Shown here one piece after another: positions 27,421 through 36,772 of a stretch of DNA of 64,000 nucleotides. The position numbers and the translations under genes are program-made. The number at the start of each line of letters is the position of its first letter. Within the stretch, counting starts at the first letter, position 1. This DNA comes from Pirellula staleyi DSM 6068. GTDB lineage: Bacteria; Planctomycetota; Planctomycetia; Pirellulales; Pirellulaceae. The stretch spans positions 62,001 to 126,000 of the forward strand of contig NC_013720.1 in the NCBI RefSeq assembly GCF_000025185.1, read 5' to 3'. The notes under the pieces were generated by a model. That model saw only the letters and a program-made list of their open reading frames with translations, made no database searches and had not been told where the DNA came from.

Positions 27421-28113
27421 TCAAACGCCAGCTGCTAAGCGGCGGGCAGCCTCTTGCAAAACCTCGGCGGTTTTGGAACAGCCGCAACGTGTCGCGCCGG
27501 TTTTTCGAACGGCCAGCAGCATGTCGAGTTCGCGAATCCCCCCCGCTGCTTTCACTTGCACAAAGTCGGGACTATGTTTGCGCATCAGTTCGAGATCGGC
27601 GATCGTGGCGCCACTCGTTCCGTAGCCAGTGCTCGTCTTGACCCAATCGGCTTTGAGCTGGGCACAGATCTCGCAGAGTTTAATTTTTTGAGCATCGCTC
27701 AAGTAACAGTTCTCGAAGATCACTTTCACTGTTTGGCCGGCACCATGCGCGAGCTCGATTACTGGCGCGATGTCATCTTGGACATAGTTCCAGTTGCCAC
27801 TCAGCACTTGGCTGATATTCACCACGAGATCGAACTCTTCACAACCGTCGTCGAGCGCCTGCTTGGCCTCGGCCAATTTCACGCTGGTCACTTGTCCCCC
27901 GTGGGGGAACGCGATCACCGTGCTTGCTTTCACGGTGCTTCCCTTAAGCAATTCGGCGCAGCGCTTCAGGTAGTACGGCATGATGCAAACACTGGCGACG
28001 TTGTACTCGAGAGCTACGGCAATCCCCTTCTCGAAATCGTTCTGGGTGAAGATAGGGTTCAGCAGTGAGTGGTCGATCATCTTGGCGAGATCGGCAACGG
28101 TATAGTCGGACAT
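27421..28113 (-). CDS. deoC: Deoxyribose-phosphate aldolase
   Basis: 230 residues from the ATG at 28113; the open frame extends to 28521 but that part lacks any DeoC similarity and overlaps the upstream isomerase. Catalytic residues are in place: Asp95 (EFDLVVNI), the Schiff-base Lys159 in VKTSTGY and the relay Lys188 in VKAAGGIR. The enzyme cleaves 2-deoxyribose 5-phosphate to glyceraldehyde 3-phosphate and acetaldehyde in the cytoplasm. It sits downstream of a dehydrogenase and a TIM-barrel isomerase on the same strand, suggesting a sugar catabolic set. The leader of 136 bp contains a weak GAAAATCG/CGATTTTC inverted repeat (28178-28206) that could be regulatory. Confidence 0.93.
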   Translation of the reverse strand: MSDYTVADLAKMIDHSLLNPIFTQNDFEKGIAVALEYNVASVCIMPYYLKRCAELLKGSTVKASTVIAFPHGGQVTSVKLAEAKQALDDGCEEFDLVVNISQVLSGNWNYVQDDIAPVIELAHGAGQTVKVIFENCYLSDAQKIKLCEICAQLKADWVKTSTGYGTSGATIADLELMRKHSPDFVQVKAAGGIRELDMLLAVRKTGATRCGCSKTAEVLQEAARRLAAGV

Positions 28114-28249
28114 GATGAGGTTCTCTTGGTGATGAATGTGTATGGCAGGTTGCCCGCCCTGTATTTCAGAAATCGTGGAAAATCGTAAGGTTTTTTCGCG
28201 ATTTTCAACCGTTCTCTCACGAGCGTGAATCTTGTTACTGCTAGTCAAA

Positions 28250-29173
28250 TCAATGATTGCGTGGCAGGAATTGGCGGAGGTAGTTCGCACTTTGCACGAC
28301 CGATGCTTTACGTGCCTCGAGCGAGTGCTCGAAGGCGCGGTCTTCGACTTCGATACAAACAGGCCCATGGTAAGGAGCATCGCTGAGGACCGACAGGAAG
28401 TTCCCCCAGTTGATATCGCCCAAACCTGGAATTTTGGGGGTATGGAACTTGAGTGGCTCGGCCATGATTCCGACTTCGGCCAGAGCTGCCCGATCAACAC
28501 GCGCATCTTTTGCGTGCACATGAAACAGCTTCGAGGCGAACTCTTTCAACGGCGCGGTGTAATCGATTTGCTGCCATGCAAAGTGCGACGGATCAAAGTT
28601 CAGGCCCAGATAGTCGCTTGCTAGATCGGTGAAGAGTCGGCGCCAAATCGGAGGGGTGGTGCAGAGATTTTTGCCACCGGGCCACTCATCTTTGGTGAAG
28701 ATCATCGGGCAATTTTCGATGCCGATCTTGATTTGCAACGCTTCAGCACGACGAACAATCGGCTCCCACACACGTAGCATGCGAGGCCAGTTCGTGTCGA
28801 CAGACTCAAACTGGTTGCGACCGATGAAGGTGTTCATGCGCGACAGACCGAGCTCAGCAGCGGCTTCGATCACGCGCACAATATGCGAGGCCGACATGGT
28901 CGCCTCAGCCTCGTCGTGCGAGAGAGCATTGGGATAGTAGCCCAGCGCGCTGATCGCAACTCCGGTGTCGCTCACAAGGGACTCGAGTTCCGACTTGCTC
29001 GAGGGGGTGACGAGATTGACATCGAGGTGGGTCACACCGGCGTAGCGTCGTTCTGCGCGACCGACGGGCCAGCACATCACTTCGACGCAATCGAGTCCCG
29101 CCGTCGCTGAGAATTCGAGCACTTCACGCAAATTCAAATCGGGCAAAATGGCTGAGCAAATTCCGAGTTGCAC
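28250..29173 (-). CDS. Sugar phosphate isomerase/epimerase-like TIM barrel protein
   Basis: 307 residues. The AP-endonuclease-2/xylose-isomerase-like barrel is shown by conserved acidic and His metal positions: DCVEVMCWP, IKIGIENCPM, LGLNFDPSHFAWQ, KLFHVHAKD and VCIEVEDRAF. The frame starts with GTG at 29173, with GGAG 10 nt upstream. It lies 63 bp downstream of a Gfo/Idh/MocA dehydrogenase, a combination typical of inositol or ketose catabolism (family knowledge); the actual substrate is not known. The whole length fits the family. Confidence 0.88.
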   Translation of the reverse strand: MQLGICSAILPDLNLREVLEFSATAGLDCVEVMCWPVGRAERRYAGVTHLDVNLVTPSSKSELESLVSDTGVAISALGYYPNALSHDEAEATMSASHIVRVIEAAAELGLSRMNTFIGRNQFESVDTNWPRMLRVWEPIVRRAEALQIKIGIENCPMIFTKDEWPGGKNLCTTPPIWRRLFTDLASDYLGLNFDPSHFAWQQIDYTAPLKEFASKLFHVHAKDARVDRAALAEVGIMAEPLKFHTPKIPGLGDINWGNFLSVLSDAPYHGPVCIEVEDRAFEHSLEARKASVVQSANYLRQFLPRNH

Positions 29174-29236
29174 TGCAGTCGATCTCCGTCGAAAGTTATC
29201 AAAATAAGGGGCTGGTGAAAGTCTCGTCAGGCATGT

Positions 29237-30388
29237 TTAGCGCGGCACTTCGACCCAGCTTTGCGCTGTGTGACTCTTGAGTAGCGCTTCGCACAGTACG
29301 ACTTCACGATGACCATCCGCAAAGGTGGGAAACGTAGCTGGCGCGCGAAAGTCGCCTGCTTCAATATAGTCGTAAAACGCTCGAAAGAGCTGCTTAAACG
29401 TGTCGGGAAAACCTTCCACATGCCCGCCAGGATAGTTGGCATAGCGACGCACTTCACCGGCCATCAGCGAAGGATCGCGCGAGAGAAGTTCGCTCGGCTG
29501 ATCGCGGCGACCAATCCAGAGCTGATCGGGCTTCTCGCTATTCCAGCTAACCGACGCCTTGCTGCCAGCGATTTCGTACGACACTTCGTTCTTGCGTCCT
29601 GCAGTGACTTGCGAGACATCGAGCACGCCCCGCGCACCACCAGCGAATTTCAGCAGCACACCAGCTGCATCGTCGGTAGTGATATCGACCGGTTCGCGAT
29701 CGACAGCTGGCTTGTTCTTTCCGCTGAACGTCTCGATTTCTCCTTTGGGGCGCTGACGAACAGGATGAACGGTTTGCAGATCACAAACGACGCGCTCGAT
29801 TTCAAGTCCCGTCATCGACTGCACGAGGTCGAGCCAGTGGGTGCCGATATCGGCGAGCGCACGCAACTTGCCCCCCGCTTCTTCCAGCACGCGCCAGTTG
29901 TAGTCGGTATCGAACAGCAGCCAGTCTTGGCGATAACTGCCGCACACCGAATAGATCTCACCCAGTTCGCCAGCGCGAATCATCGCGCGCACCTGCAAGT
30001 TGAGAGGATAGAACCGAACGTTGTAGGCTACGCCGCACGCGACATTCGAGCGCGCGGCCAGCGCGGCGAGTTCGGCTGTTTCGCGGCTGTTCATCGCCAG
30101 CGGCTTTTCGCACATCACATGCTTGCCAGCAGCGATGGCGCGACAGCAGTACTCATAATGCAGCACGTTGGGTAGCGCTAGATGAACAGCGGTCACATCG
30201 GGGTCGGCCAGGAGTTCGTCGAGCGAGGCATACCCCTTTTCGACACCTTGAGCGAGCGCTGCGGCGCGTGATTTCTCGGGAGTGCTTCCGAGCAGACCGA
30301 CAATGCGAATGCCGAGCCGCCGAAGTGCTTCGAGATGTACCGGACCGATAAATCCGGCACCAGCGATTGCGACTCCATGCTTACGCAT
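29237..30388 (-). CDS. Gfo/Idh/MocA-family NAD(P)-dependent dehydrogenase
   Basis: 383 residues from the ATG at 30388 (AAGGAA 7 nt upstream). The Rossmann motif is [18 protein letters not shown] (5-22); MCEKPLAMN holds the EKP motif with the catalytic Lys, and DIGTHWLDL contributes the His of the active site. It oxidises or reduces a hydroxyl of a sugar or cyclitol using NAD(P). There is no Tat signal, unlike many planctomycete paralogues, so it is cytoplasmic and fits with the isomerase and deoC downstream. First gene of the minus-strand series; a 187-bp divergent spacer separates it from the gene at 30576. Confidence 0.9.
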   Translation of the reverse strand: MRKHGVAIAGAGFIGPVHLEALRRLGIRIVGLLGSTPEKSRAAALAQGVEKGYASLDELLADPDVTAVHLALPNVLHYEYCCRAIAAGKHVMCEKPLAMNSRETAELAALAARSNVACGVAYNVRFYPLNLQVRAMIRAGELGEIYSVCGSYRQDWLLFDTDYNWRVLEEAGGKLRALADIGTHWLDLVQSMTGLEIERVVCDLQTVHPVRQRPKGEIETFSGKNKPAVDREPVDITTDDAAGVLLKFAGGARGVLDVSQVTAGRKNEVSYEIAGSKASVSWNSEKPDQLWIGRRDQPSELLSRDPSLMAGEVRRYANYPGGHVEGFPDTFKQLFRAFYDYIEAGDFRAPATFPTFADGHREVVLCEALLKSHTAQSWVEVPR

Positions 30389-30575
30389 CGCAAGGTTCCT
30401 TTTTCTGCGAGATTTGAGCGTTATTTCAGTGGAACAAGCGGCCATGCTGTCGAGGAAGAATCGACATGGCGTCGCGTGGGACAAGTCGGGTATTCTACCG
30501 ACAGAATCGAGCGGCGGACATGTACAACTGACACGTAAAATTGCTAATTCCGCGAAGCCCCTGGGAGATCACACG

Positions 30576-31424
30576 ATGCGACGACTGCCGACTACACGTC
30601 GCACTCTGCTCTGGGGGGGACTTGCGCTAGTCTGGTGTGCGGCAAGCTCAACCTGGGGCGACGAGGCTGCGATCCCTGGCAGTGGCGCGGAAAGTGACGA
30701 CGAGCTCTTTCGCTATACGCCCCCCGAGTCGTTTCAGCTCTGGATCACCGAGCGAGCGCGGGAGCAGATGCCGAGCGAGTATGAAAAAACGACCGGCTGG
30801 GGAAACACCACACGCATTCTTTCAGGCTGGAAGGTAGAGCGCGAGGGGATCAAAGTCGAAACGCGGCGACGCTACAAGGAAGTGAACCACGGTACCTGGA
30901 AAAAATATCGCGTGGTGCCGATTCGGCCCGATGAACATGTCCTCGCGCGAGTCCTCGAGATTCGCGAGCAAGCCGATGCCACCTACGCCATGGACGTCGT
31001 GTGCCACGCCAAGCTGAACATCGAGGGACGCATCTCGCAGTGGAGCCACGGCCTGCAACTTGTCAGCTTGTCGGCAGAAGCAGTCACCGACGTTTCGCTG
31101 TTTGTCACGCTGCAGATCAAGCCGCAACTCAATCCGGCTGTCTTTCCACCAACACTCAGCATCGACCTCGAAGCGACCAAGGCCGATATCATCATCGATC
31201 GATTTCGTCTGCAGCGGATTAGCAAACTCGATGGCCCGCTCGTGAAGTCACTCTCCGACGAAACCAAAGAGCTCGCCGAAGAAGCGATCGAGAAACAGCG
31301 GAGCAAACTTCTCACGAGCCTCAACAAGGCTATTGTGAAGCACAAAGACAAGCTCAAGCTGAACCCGGCCGACTTGCTTTCGATACGCAGTAGTGCCAGA
31401 CCGGTCGAGAAGACAGTTCGCTAA
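30576..31424 (+). CDS. Exported protein of unknown function
   Basis: 282 residues from the ATG at 30576, preceded by GGGAG with an 8-nt spacer; the open frame upstream is a shadow of the dehydrogenase gene. An N-terminal signal is clear (TTRRTLLWGGLALVWCAASS, with twin Arg). The mature part is a mixed alpha/beta domain with DVVCHAKLNIEGRISQW and LQIKPQLNPAVFPPTL, then a Lys/Glu-rich helical end. I do not recognise the family. Periplasmic location is inferred. Confidence 0.78.
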   Translation: MRRLPTTRRTLLWGGLALVWCAASSTWGDEAAIPGSGAESDDELFRYTPPESFQLWITERAREQMPSEYEKTTGWGNTTRILSGWKVEREGIKVETRRRYKEVNHGTWKKYRVVPIRPDEHVLARVLEIREQADATYAMDVVCHAKLNIEGRISQWSHGLQLVSLSAEAVTDVSLFVTLQIKPQLNPAVFPPTLSIDLEATKADIIIDRFRLQRISKLDGPLVKSLSDETKELAEEAIEKQRSKLLTSLNKAIVKHKDKLKLNPADLLSIRSSARPVEKTVR

Positions 31425-31481
31425 ACGCTGCCAGATTGTGCGCGATAGATTCTGCGACTGAAGACGAGCCGCTATGCTCGG

Positions 31482-32540
31482 CTACTTTGTCACTTCCGAC
31501 AACTTGCGGCGGAGATCGGCGCAGACGTTATCAAACCCTGCTGGCGATGGCGCGACAGCCCGCGACACCTGTTTTTCGAGCGATTTCAGGTCGTTTTCGA
31601 TCACTTCGGTGTCGCTGGTCGAGGTGACCATGGTTCGAGCGATCAGAGGAACTACGCTCGTACCGGTATGGAAGTAGCCGCAGTTACGCCCTCCATGTTT
31701 GGCGGCGTAGAGCGCTTCGTCGGCACGCGCGATGAGCTGTTTTTGATCGTCACTTGCGCTCGGCTGTGCAAGCCCGAAGCTGGCAGTAATTCGCAGCGCA
31801 ACACCTTCGTGACGGAACGTACTCGAGGCAATTGCCTGTTGTATGCGTGCGATCGTGATTGCGCCCCCTTCGATGCCGCTATCGACCAGCAGAATCGCGA
31901 ACTCTTCGCCCCCATAACGGGCAACAAGATCGGTGTCGCGCACTGCTGCGCTCAAGAGCTTGCCGAGTTGTTTCAGCACGGCATCGCCAGCCTGATGACC
32001 ATACTGATCGTTGACAGGCTTAAAGTGATCGACGTCGACGAGCACCAGCATGAGCGCGGTGCCGTGACGCTTCCACTGCGAAAGTCGTCGTGCAAATTCG
32101 TCGTCGAAAGCGCGGCGATTGGCTAGTCCAGTGAGCGCGTCGGTTCGCGCTTCGTTCATGATTTGGTTAATCTCGCTCGCTTGGCGAGCCAGTGTCGATT
32201 CTGCGATGGTCAATTTTTCTTGAAGCTGCTCGTTCGCCTGCATCACGTGCGTCACGAGATCGGCGGGAACAGCAGGCGTGGTTTTGGAATCGCTCATCCC
32301 TTTGGCAAATCGCTCGATGACCGCGCGGTACTGCGAAACATCGCTCGCCACGCCACTAGTCAGCCGCATCATCCCTGCCATGAGCTCGATCATCAGCTGC
32401 GGATCGAGGGCACTCTTGACCGCCGAGGGCATACGCCGCCCGAGATAGATGCCAATAGCCAAGCCGAGACAGAGAAGTAGCGAGGCAAAAGCTACTCCCG
32501 AAAAGAAACCGGGAACGACGTTGGCAACCAGCGGGGACAT
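31482..32540 (-). CDS. Membrane-bound diguanylate cyclase (GGDEF)
   Basis: 352 residues from the ATG at 32540, which has GGAG 8 nt upstream. One helix at about 10-33 anchors it; a coiled-coil stretch (about 95-150) leads into the GGDEF domain. The active-site loop RYGGEEF lies near 207-213 and the allosteric I-site RDTD stands five residues before it, so both catalysis and product inhibition are expected to be intact. It makes cyclic di-GMP from two GTP. No sensory domain is evident beyond the membrane helix and coiled coil. Convergent with the gene at 30576. Confidence 0.93.
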   Translation of the reverse strand: MSPLVANVVPGFFSGVAFASLLLCLGLAIGIYLGRRMPSAVKSALDPQLMIELMAGMMRLTSGVASDVSQYRAVIERFAKGMSDSKTTPAVPADLVTHVMQANEQLQEKLTIAESTLARQASEINQIMNEARTDALTGLANRRAFDDEFARRLSQWKRHGTALMLVLVDVDHFKPVNDQYGHQAGDAVLKQLGKLLSAAVRDTDLVARYGGEEFAILLVDSGIEGGAITIARIQQAIASSTFRHEGVALRITASFGLAQPSASDDQKQLIARADEALYAAKHGGRNCGYFHTGTSVVPLIARTMVTSTSDTEVIENDLKSLEKQVSRAVAPSPAGFDNVCADLRRKLSEVTK

Positions 32541-32769
32541 CAGCACCACTCCACACCGACGGAATCACTTAATTGCATGGAATTGTGCAAAGTTAGGTTA
32601 ATTCCCAAGCAATTCCAGCAATCGGGGCTTTTGTCAATCGCGATCCTAGCCGGTGTGCAAGCACGACCAGTAGCGATTCGGATCGTAACGATCCTAGCAG
32701 TCATGCTCCCTCGCCCGGAGTGTCTCCGTCAACTGTATTGAGCGAATTCTGCGACCTCGAAGCGGGCAA

Positions 32770-33177
32770 CTAGATGCCACGCAGTGAAGCCCACGGCTCT
32801 TCGGTGCTGACATCGATCAGCGCAGGGCCTTCGAACTTGGCGGGCGAGAGAATGGCGAGCAGCACGAGCGTGTCGTCCCCGACGTTGTAGCTGCCATGCA
32901 CCATGTCCATCGGAATGTGGGCGACATCCCCGACACGCAAAATTTTTCGTTCCTGGTCGACCCACTGTTCGCAGGTCCCCGAAACGACATAGATGATCTC
33001 TTCCATGGTCGGATGACGGTGGAAGGCATGCCCTTGGCCGGGAGGCATGTTGACCCGCACCAGTTGCAGCAGCTGAGCCTCGACGAGATCGGGGCGGCAG
33101 AGCCATTCGTGTGGTCCCCACGGCAAATGCTCGACAATCTTGTTTTCTTCGGTGACAAACCGAGTGGCTGGCGACAT
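32770..33177 (-). CDS. Cupin-domain protein
   Basis: 135 residues, one cupin barrel. The metal-type motif is GHAFHRHPTMEEIIYVVSG, with the second motif HIPMDMVHGSYN. Small single-cupin proteins act as dioxygenases, isomerases or sugar-binding regulators; no reaction can be assigned. It stands alone between the diguanylate cyclase and apbE, on the same strand as both, with 130-230-bp spacers. Confidence 0.85.
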   Translation of the reverse strand: MSPATRFVTEENKIVEHLPWGPHEWLCRPDLVEAQLLQLVRVNMPPGQGHAFHRHPTMEEIIYVVSGTCEQWVDQERKILRVGDVAHIPMDMVHGSYNVGDDTLVLLAILSPAKFEGPALIDVSTEEPWASLRGI

Positions 33178-33307
33178 GAGAGGTGTCTTTACGAGGAGTA
33201 ACGAAGTGGAATGGCGTGGAGCATGTTTTCAGTCGAGAGCGCGCGAAATGCAAGTGGTGCCGGGTGCACTTAGATACCTCTCGGGTGGGCTTATTCGACG
33301 AGCAGAC

Positions 33308-34456
33308 TTATTCGGTAATCGAAGTCCAGCGATCGCTGGGCAGATTGATGGGGTGCAGCTCGATTTCCACGCCTGGCCCGGGAGTTACGAGAAGCGCCCG
33401 AAGTCCCAGCTGTGTGATCAGCTGCGTTGCTTCGCTAAGTCCAAGCACAAAACAAGCGGTGGAAAGTGCGTCGGCATCGGCGGCTGAAGGGGCAATCACC
33501 GTAGCCGAGAGAACTCCCGATGCTGGTTGCCCGGTACGTGGGTCGAGGATATGCCCGTAACGTTTTCCCTGGTGATGAAAGTACTGGTTGCCTGTTCCGG
33601 AGGTTCCGAGCGCTTCGTTCTCGAGACGAATTTCGGCGAGACGCTGCTGCGGCTTGAGCGGGTGACGTAGCGCGACGCGCCAACCCTGAAAGCGTGGCTC
33701 GTTACTAGATGCTTCAGTAGCGCCGGGCGCGGTCGATTTCTCCGGTGGATAGCGATCCCCGATCGCCAAAATGCTGCTGTTGCCTCCATGCAGCAGGGCA
33801 TTGGCGACTCCTTGCTGGCGGAGCAACTCGCCACACCGATCGAGCGTGTAGCCCTTCCCAATCGCGCCGAGGTTGATCTCGACCCCGGGGCGAGCGAAGC
33901 GAACAGTTTGCGAGTCGCGGTCGAGCAGCAAATGCTGGCTTCCCACCACGTCGAGCGCAGCTGCAATTTCGTCCGCTGTCGGCACCCGTCCTTCGCGGCG
34001 ATAGAACCCCCAGCACTTGGTTAGCGGAGCCGATGTAATATCGAATGCGCGACCGGTTTGCTCGTGCAGCCGACATGCGTGGGCCAGAAGTTCAAACAGC
34101 CGACCTTCCACCAAGACCGCTTCGCGCGCTGCTGTTTGGTTCAGCCGCGAGACCTCGCTGTGCGAACGAAACACGGTGAGCTGATCTTCGAGCGTCTCGA
34201 CAAGATCGAGCGCCTCCAGCGCTCCCTCGGCACCCCGGGCATGCTCGCTAGCGGGAAGGATGACCTCCCAGGTGCAGGCCATCGCCTCGCGGGCGACCTC
34301 CAGCAAATGGGTTGGCCGCTGCGACTTCACCGACGACGGCGGCGGAAGCTCCCCACGACCTGCCAGCACATCGGCGGCAGCTTCGAGGGCACTTCGGCCG
34401 GTCAAAAACTCGCGGCGGCTCGTTCGTGTCGATTCGTCGGATGGCACGCGAAACAC
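33308..34456 (-). CDS. apbE: FAD:protein FMN transferase (ApbE)
   Basis: 382 residues. ApbE motifs: TWEVILP, VSRLNQ, FDITSAPLTKCWGFY, INLGAIGKGYTLDR, NALLHGGNSSILAIG, GHILDPRTGQPA and ADALSTACFVLG with the metal-binding Asp and Thr. It transfers FMN from FAD to a Thr of exported flavoproteins such as RnfG/NqrC. The N-terminus has SRREFLTG, a Tat-like motif, but the next residues are not hydrophobic enough for a clear signal, so location is uncertain. The frame begins with GTG at 34456; a second GTG 9 nt downstream has a better-spaced GGAG. No target protein is in the window. Confidence 0.92.
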   Translation of the reverse strand: MFRVPSDESTRTSRREFLTGRSALEAAADVLAGRGELPPPSSVKSQRPTHLLEVAREAMACTWEVILPASEHARGAEGALEALDLVETLEDQLTVFRSHSEVSRLNQTAAREAVLVEGRLFELLAHACRLHEQTGRAFDITSAPLTKCWGFYRREGRVPTADEIAAALDVVGSQHLLLDRDSQTVRFARPGVEINLGAIGKGYTLDRCGELLRQQGVANALLHGGNSSILAIGDRYPPEKSTAPGATEASSNEPRFQGWRVALRHPLKPQQRLAEIRLENEALGTSGTGNQYFHHQGKRYGHILDPRTGQPASGVLSATVIAPSAADADALSTACFVLGLSEATQLITQLGLRALLVTPGPGVEIELHPINLPSDRWTSITE

Positions 34457-34808
34457 TGCTCCAGGGAAGGTAATTCAGGCGTTTTCGGGGGGGTTGCGAG
34501 GTGGCAGAGAGCCCTGCTAAGCGGTTTGCTGCTCGCCTCCGTACAGTTTAGCCACTCGCGGCTGCAGCCGCCGAACGGTCTGTAACAGATTCAGCAGAAA
34601 TCTCTTGCACCCACCTATTATTACTGACGACAATACGCCCTATCTGACGAATCTTTCGGTGCGCTCACCCCCCTGCTTATCTTTCGGTGAGTTGCTACCT
34701 GCTTGAACGATGATTTGCGGTGGGGCCTGAGACTGGGCTCGGTGGTTGGCTTTAGTGGTTAGCTCCGTCGTTTGTCGCATGTTGTCTTGCGATCGGGAGG
34801 CATTCGCC
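34457..34808. other. 352-bp region between divergent genes
   Basis: Contains the promoters of apbE (minus) and the gene at 34809 (plus). A short CGGCTGCAGCCG palindrome is near 34560. No gene or tRNA was recognised. Confidence 0.45.
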
Positions 34809-35759
34809 ATGTATCAAACTTGTCCGTTGTGCCGGCAGCAGATTCCGTATCAGCAGATGGCGGCGCACGAAGAGCAGCATCGTCGCTTGGCGACTGTTGG
34901 AGTACCGACAGGTGTCGCTTCGAGCACTCCACTGGCGATTCCTCACGGACCGACCATTCAACCAACCCTCACCGCGCCTCAAGTGGCTCCCTATCGCGGT
35001 GGAACTCCGCAGGTGTTTGTCCACAAAGCTTGCTCGAGCGCGACGATGATCCCGCCCGAGTATGTGCGCAACTATCTCCACGACCCATTTGTGTTTCCCG
35101 ATGCCTGGCCCTGCAGCGGCTGTCAGCGTCCGGTCGCTACTAGCGAACTGTTTTGGGAAGGGACGCAAACGACCCTGCTCGAGTATGGTCGTCAGCTGCG
35201 GATTGAATACATCCAGGAAAAAGGGCTCAACCCGGCCGATTTCGACTGGGGACCGACTGGTCCGATGCGACGCGCAGTGGTGCGCAAGTCGGACATCGGC
35301 GGCATGCTGGCCACCACAGCGCTCGTGGGTGGAGTGGTGCTCGTTGGCTGCGTGATGCTGGGAGTTGGCGTCTATTTATTTGCTTCGGTAATGCCTGATG
35401 GCGATGCCAATACTGCCACGCCCACCGTCGTAACGCAGCCGGCTGGAAACAATGGATCGACGGTTGCTGCGCCTCCACCACCGGTGGCCAGCAACGGTCC
35501 CTCGCCATACACGCCACCGGCGATTCCGAGTCCGATGATTCCGTCGCCGCCGAGCTTCGAACCACCTTCGTTTCGGCCACCCACGTCCTCTTTTGGACCT
35601 GGAGGCACGTACGATCCTCGTGCCGATATCAATCGACAATTGGAAGAGTCGCGGCAACGCTCGGAACAAATGCGCCGCGAAAGTGAAGAGCGGATGCGCG
35701 AGATTCAAGACCGCATGCGACGACGAAGCGAGGAGTTGCGCTCGCGGTTTGGACCGTAA
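34809..35759 (+). CDS. Membrane protein with N-terminal zinc fingers and charged C-terminal coiled coil
   Basis: 316 residues from the ATG at 34809, with GGGAGG 8 nt upstream. Residues 4-23 form a C2H2-like finger (CPLCRQQIPYQQMAAHEEQH); a second Cys pair is CSGCQRP near 105. A membrane helix lies at about 172-195 (ALVGGVVLVGCVMLGVGVYL). After it come a Pro/Ser-rich linker and a C-terminal Arg/Glu-rich helix (RQRSEQMRRESEERMREI) likely to form a coiled coil. Fingers are cytoplasmic and the coiled coil is outside if the topology is simple. Function unknown. Confidence 0.8.
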   Translation: MYQTCPLCRQQIPYQQMAAHEEQHRRLATVGVPTGVASSTPLAIPHGPTIQPTLTAPQVAPYRGGTPQVFVHKACSSATMIPPEYVRNYLHDPFVFPDAWPCSGCQRPVATSELFWEGTQTTLLEYGRQLRIEYIQEKGLNPADFDWGPTGPMRRAVVRKSDIGGMLATTALVGGVVLVGCVMLGVGVYLFASVMPDGDANTATPTVVTQPAGNNGSTVAAPPPPVASNGPSPYTPPAIPSPMIPSPPSFEPPSFRPPTSSFGPGGTYDPRADINRQLEESRQRSEQMRRESEERMREIQDRMRRRSEELRSRFGP

Positions 35760-35855
35760 ATTCCTGCGGTTTTTAGCACAACTGCAGCGCGAGTCAGTTG
35801 GAACATCCCGACGTGCCACGGGGGCGGCGCGGCGGGAAAGTTTGGGAAAGAAACG

Positions 35856-36680
35856 ATGAACACAGCATCTTTAGTGGCGATCTCAGAAGCAAAAACATCT
35901 AGTGTGCGCACACTCGCGTGGCGACTCCGGAGCTTGGGAGCGATCGGGCTCAGCCTCGCGCTGTGCATACCAGTCGCTGGTCAAGACACCGGTGGCCCTG
36001 GGTCGTTAGGTGGCAGTGCACCAGTAGGGGAGAAAGTCGAGAACGGTGGCGGGGTCGCTCCGAAGCCAGAAGCTGCGGCACGTGCCGCGAAGGGACTAGC
36101 CACAAAAGAACAAGCGCCAAACCCGGTGGAGAAGGCGCTCGCAGCGACGATGAGCGTCGATTTTCAGGATACGCCGCTGCGCGATGTGATCCAGTTCCTT
36201 AAGGAAACAACGGGAGTTCCGATCTATATCGCCTCCGCCAAGCTCGAAGAAACGGGGCTTTCGGACGACGTTCCTGTGTCGATCTCCGCCGAGAATCTCC
36301 CGATGATCACGGTCCTCGAGATGATTCTGGAGCCGCTCGACTTGGCCGTTGTGGACTACGAAAATCGGATTCTGATCACGTCGGCAGACGCAGCGAGTTC
36401 GATCCTCGATAGCCGCATTTACGATGTCAGTGCGATTCAGCGGGCTGCAGGTGAAGTAGTGGGCGATTCCATCACTTCCGACGAGTTGATCGAGCTCATC
36501 ACAAAGCTTGTCGAGCCTACCAACTGGAGTGCTGTCGGCGGCCCTGGTGAGATCACGCGCCTGGGTGAAAAAATCGTGATCCTCCAAGATCACCATAGCC
36601 ATCGTCAAATCGAGAAACTGCTCCGCAAGATGGCGCGCTCGCTCGACATCGACCCGAACTTGGTTCGCATCACGCGATAA
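35856..36680 (+). CDS. Exported protein with secretin N-terminal-like (STN) domain
   Basis: 274 residues, ATG preceded by GGGAAAG. A signal peptide ends near residue 43 (GAIGLSLALCIPVAGQD). Residues about 98-175 (MSVDFQDTPLRDVIQFLKE, VPVSISAENLPMITVLEMIL, ITSADAA) match the short secretin/TonB N-terminal fold. Then a second alpha/beta part with LIELITKLVEPTNWSAVGGPGEI and LRKMARSL, which resembles another secretin N-domain. No secretin pore domain follows, so it is a soluble or peripheral relative; many planctomycetes carry such stand-alone proteins. The role is unknown. Confidence 0.82.
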   Translation: MNTASLVAISEAKTSSVRTLAWRLRSLGAIGLSLALCIPVAGQDTGGPGSLGGSAPVGEKVENGGGVAPKPEAAARAAKGLATKEQAPNPVEKALAATMSVDFQDTPLRDVIQFLKETTGVPIYIASAKLEETGLSDDVPVSISAENLPMITVLEMILEPLDLAVVDYENRILITSADAASSILDSRIYDVSAIQRAAGEVVGDSITSDELIELITKLVEPTNWSAVGGPGEITRLGEKIVILQDHHSHRQIEKLLRKMARSLDIDPNLVRITR

Positions 36681-36772
36681 GAAACCACTCGTTTGAAACT
36701 CACACGACAGCCGGCCGACACAGGTGTCGCCGGCTTTAAGAGTGTTCGACCGAACTAACGGAGCGAGCGTTC

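Noticed and set aside
28178-28206. GAAAATCG/CGATTTTC repeat as a riboswitch or operator for deoC
   Set aside because: The stem is short and AT-rich with a 13-nt loop; no known riboswitch pattern could be matched by eye.
28114-28521. N-terminal extension of deoC
   Set aside because: The extra 136 residues overlap the upstream isomerase and lack DeoC similarity; the internal ATG begins the family match.
34500-34600. Possible tRNA (stretch resembling a Ser tRNA, GGTGGCAGAG)
   Set aside because: No acceptor stem or T-loop (TTCGA) can be matched around it.
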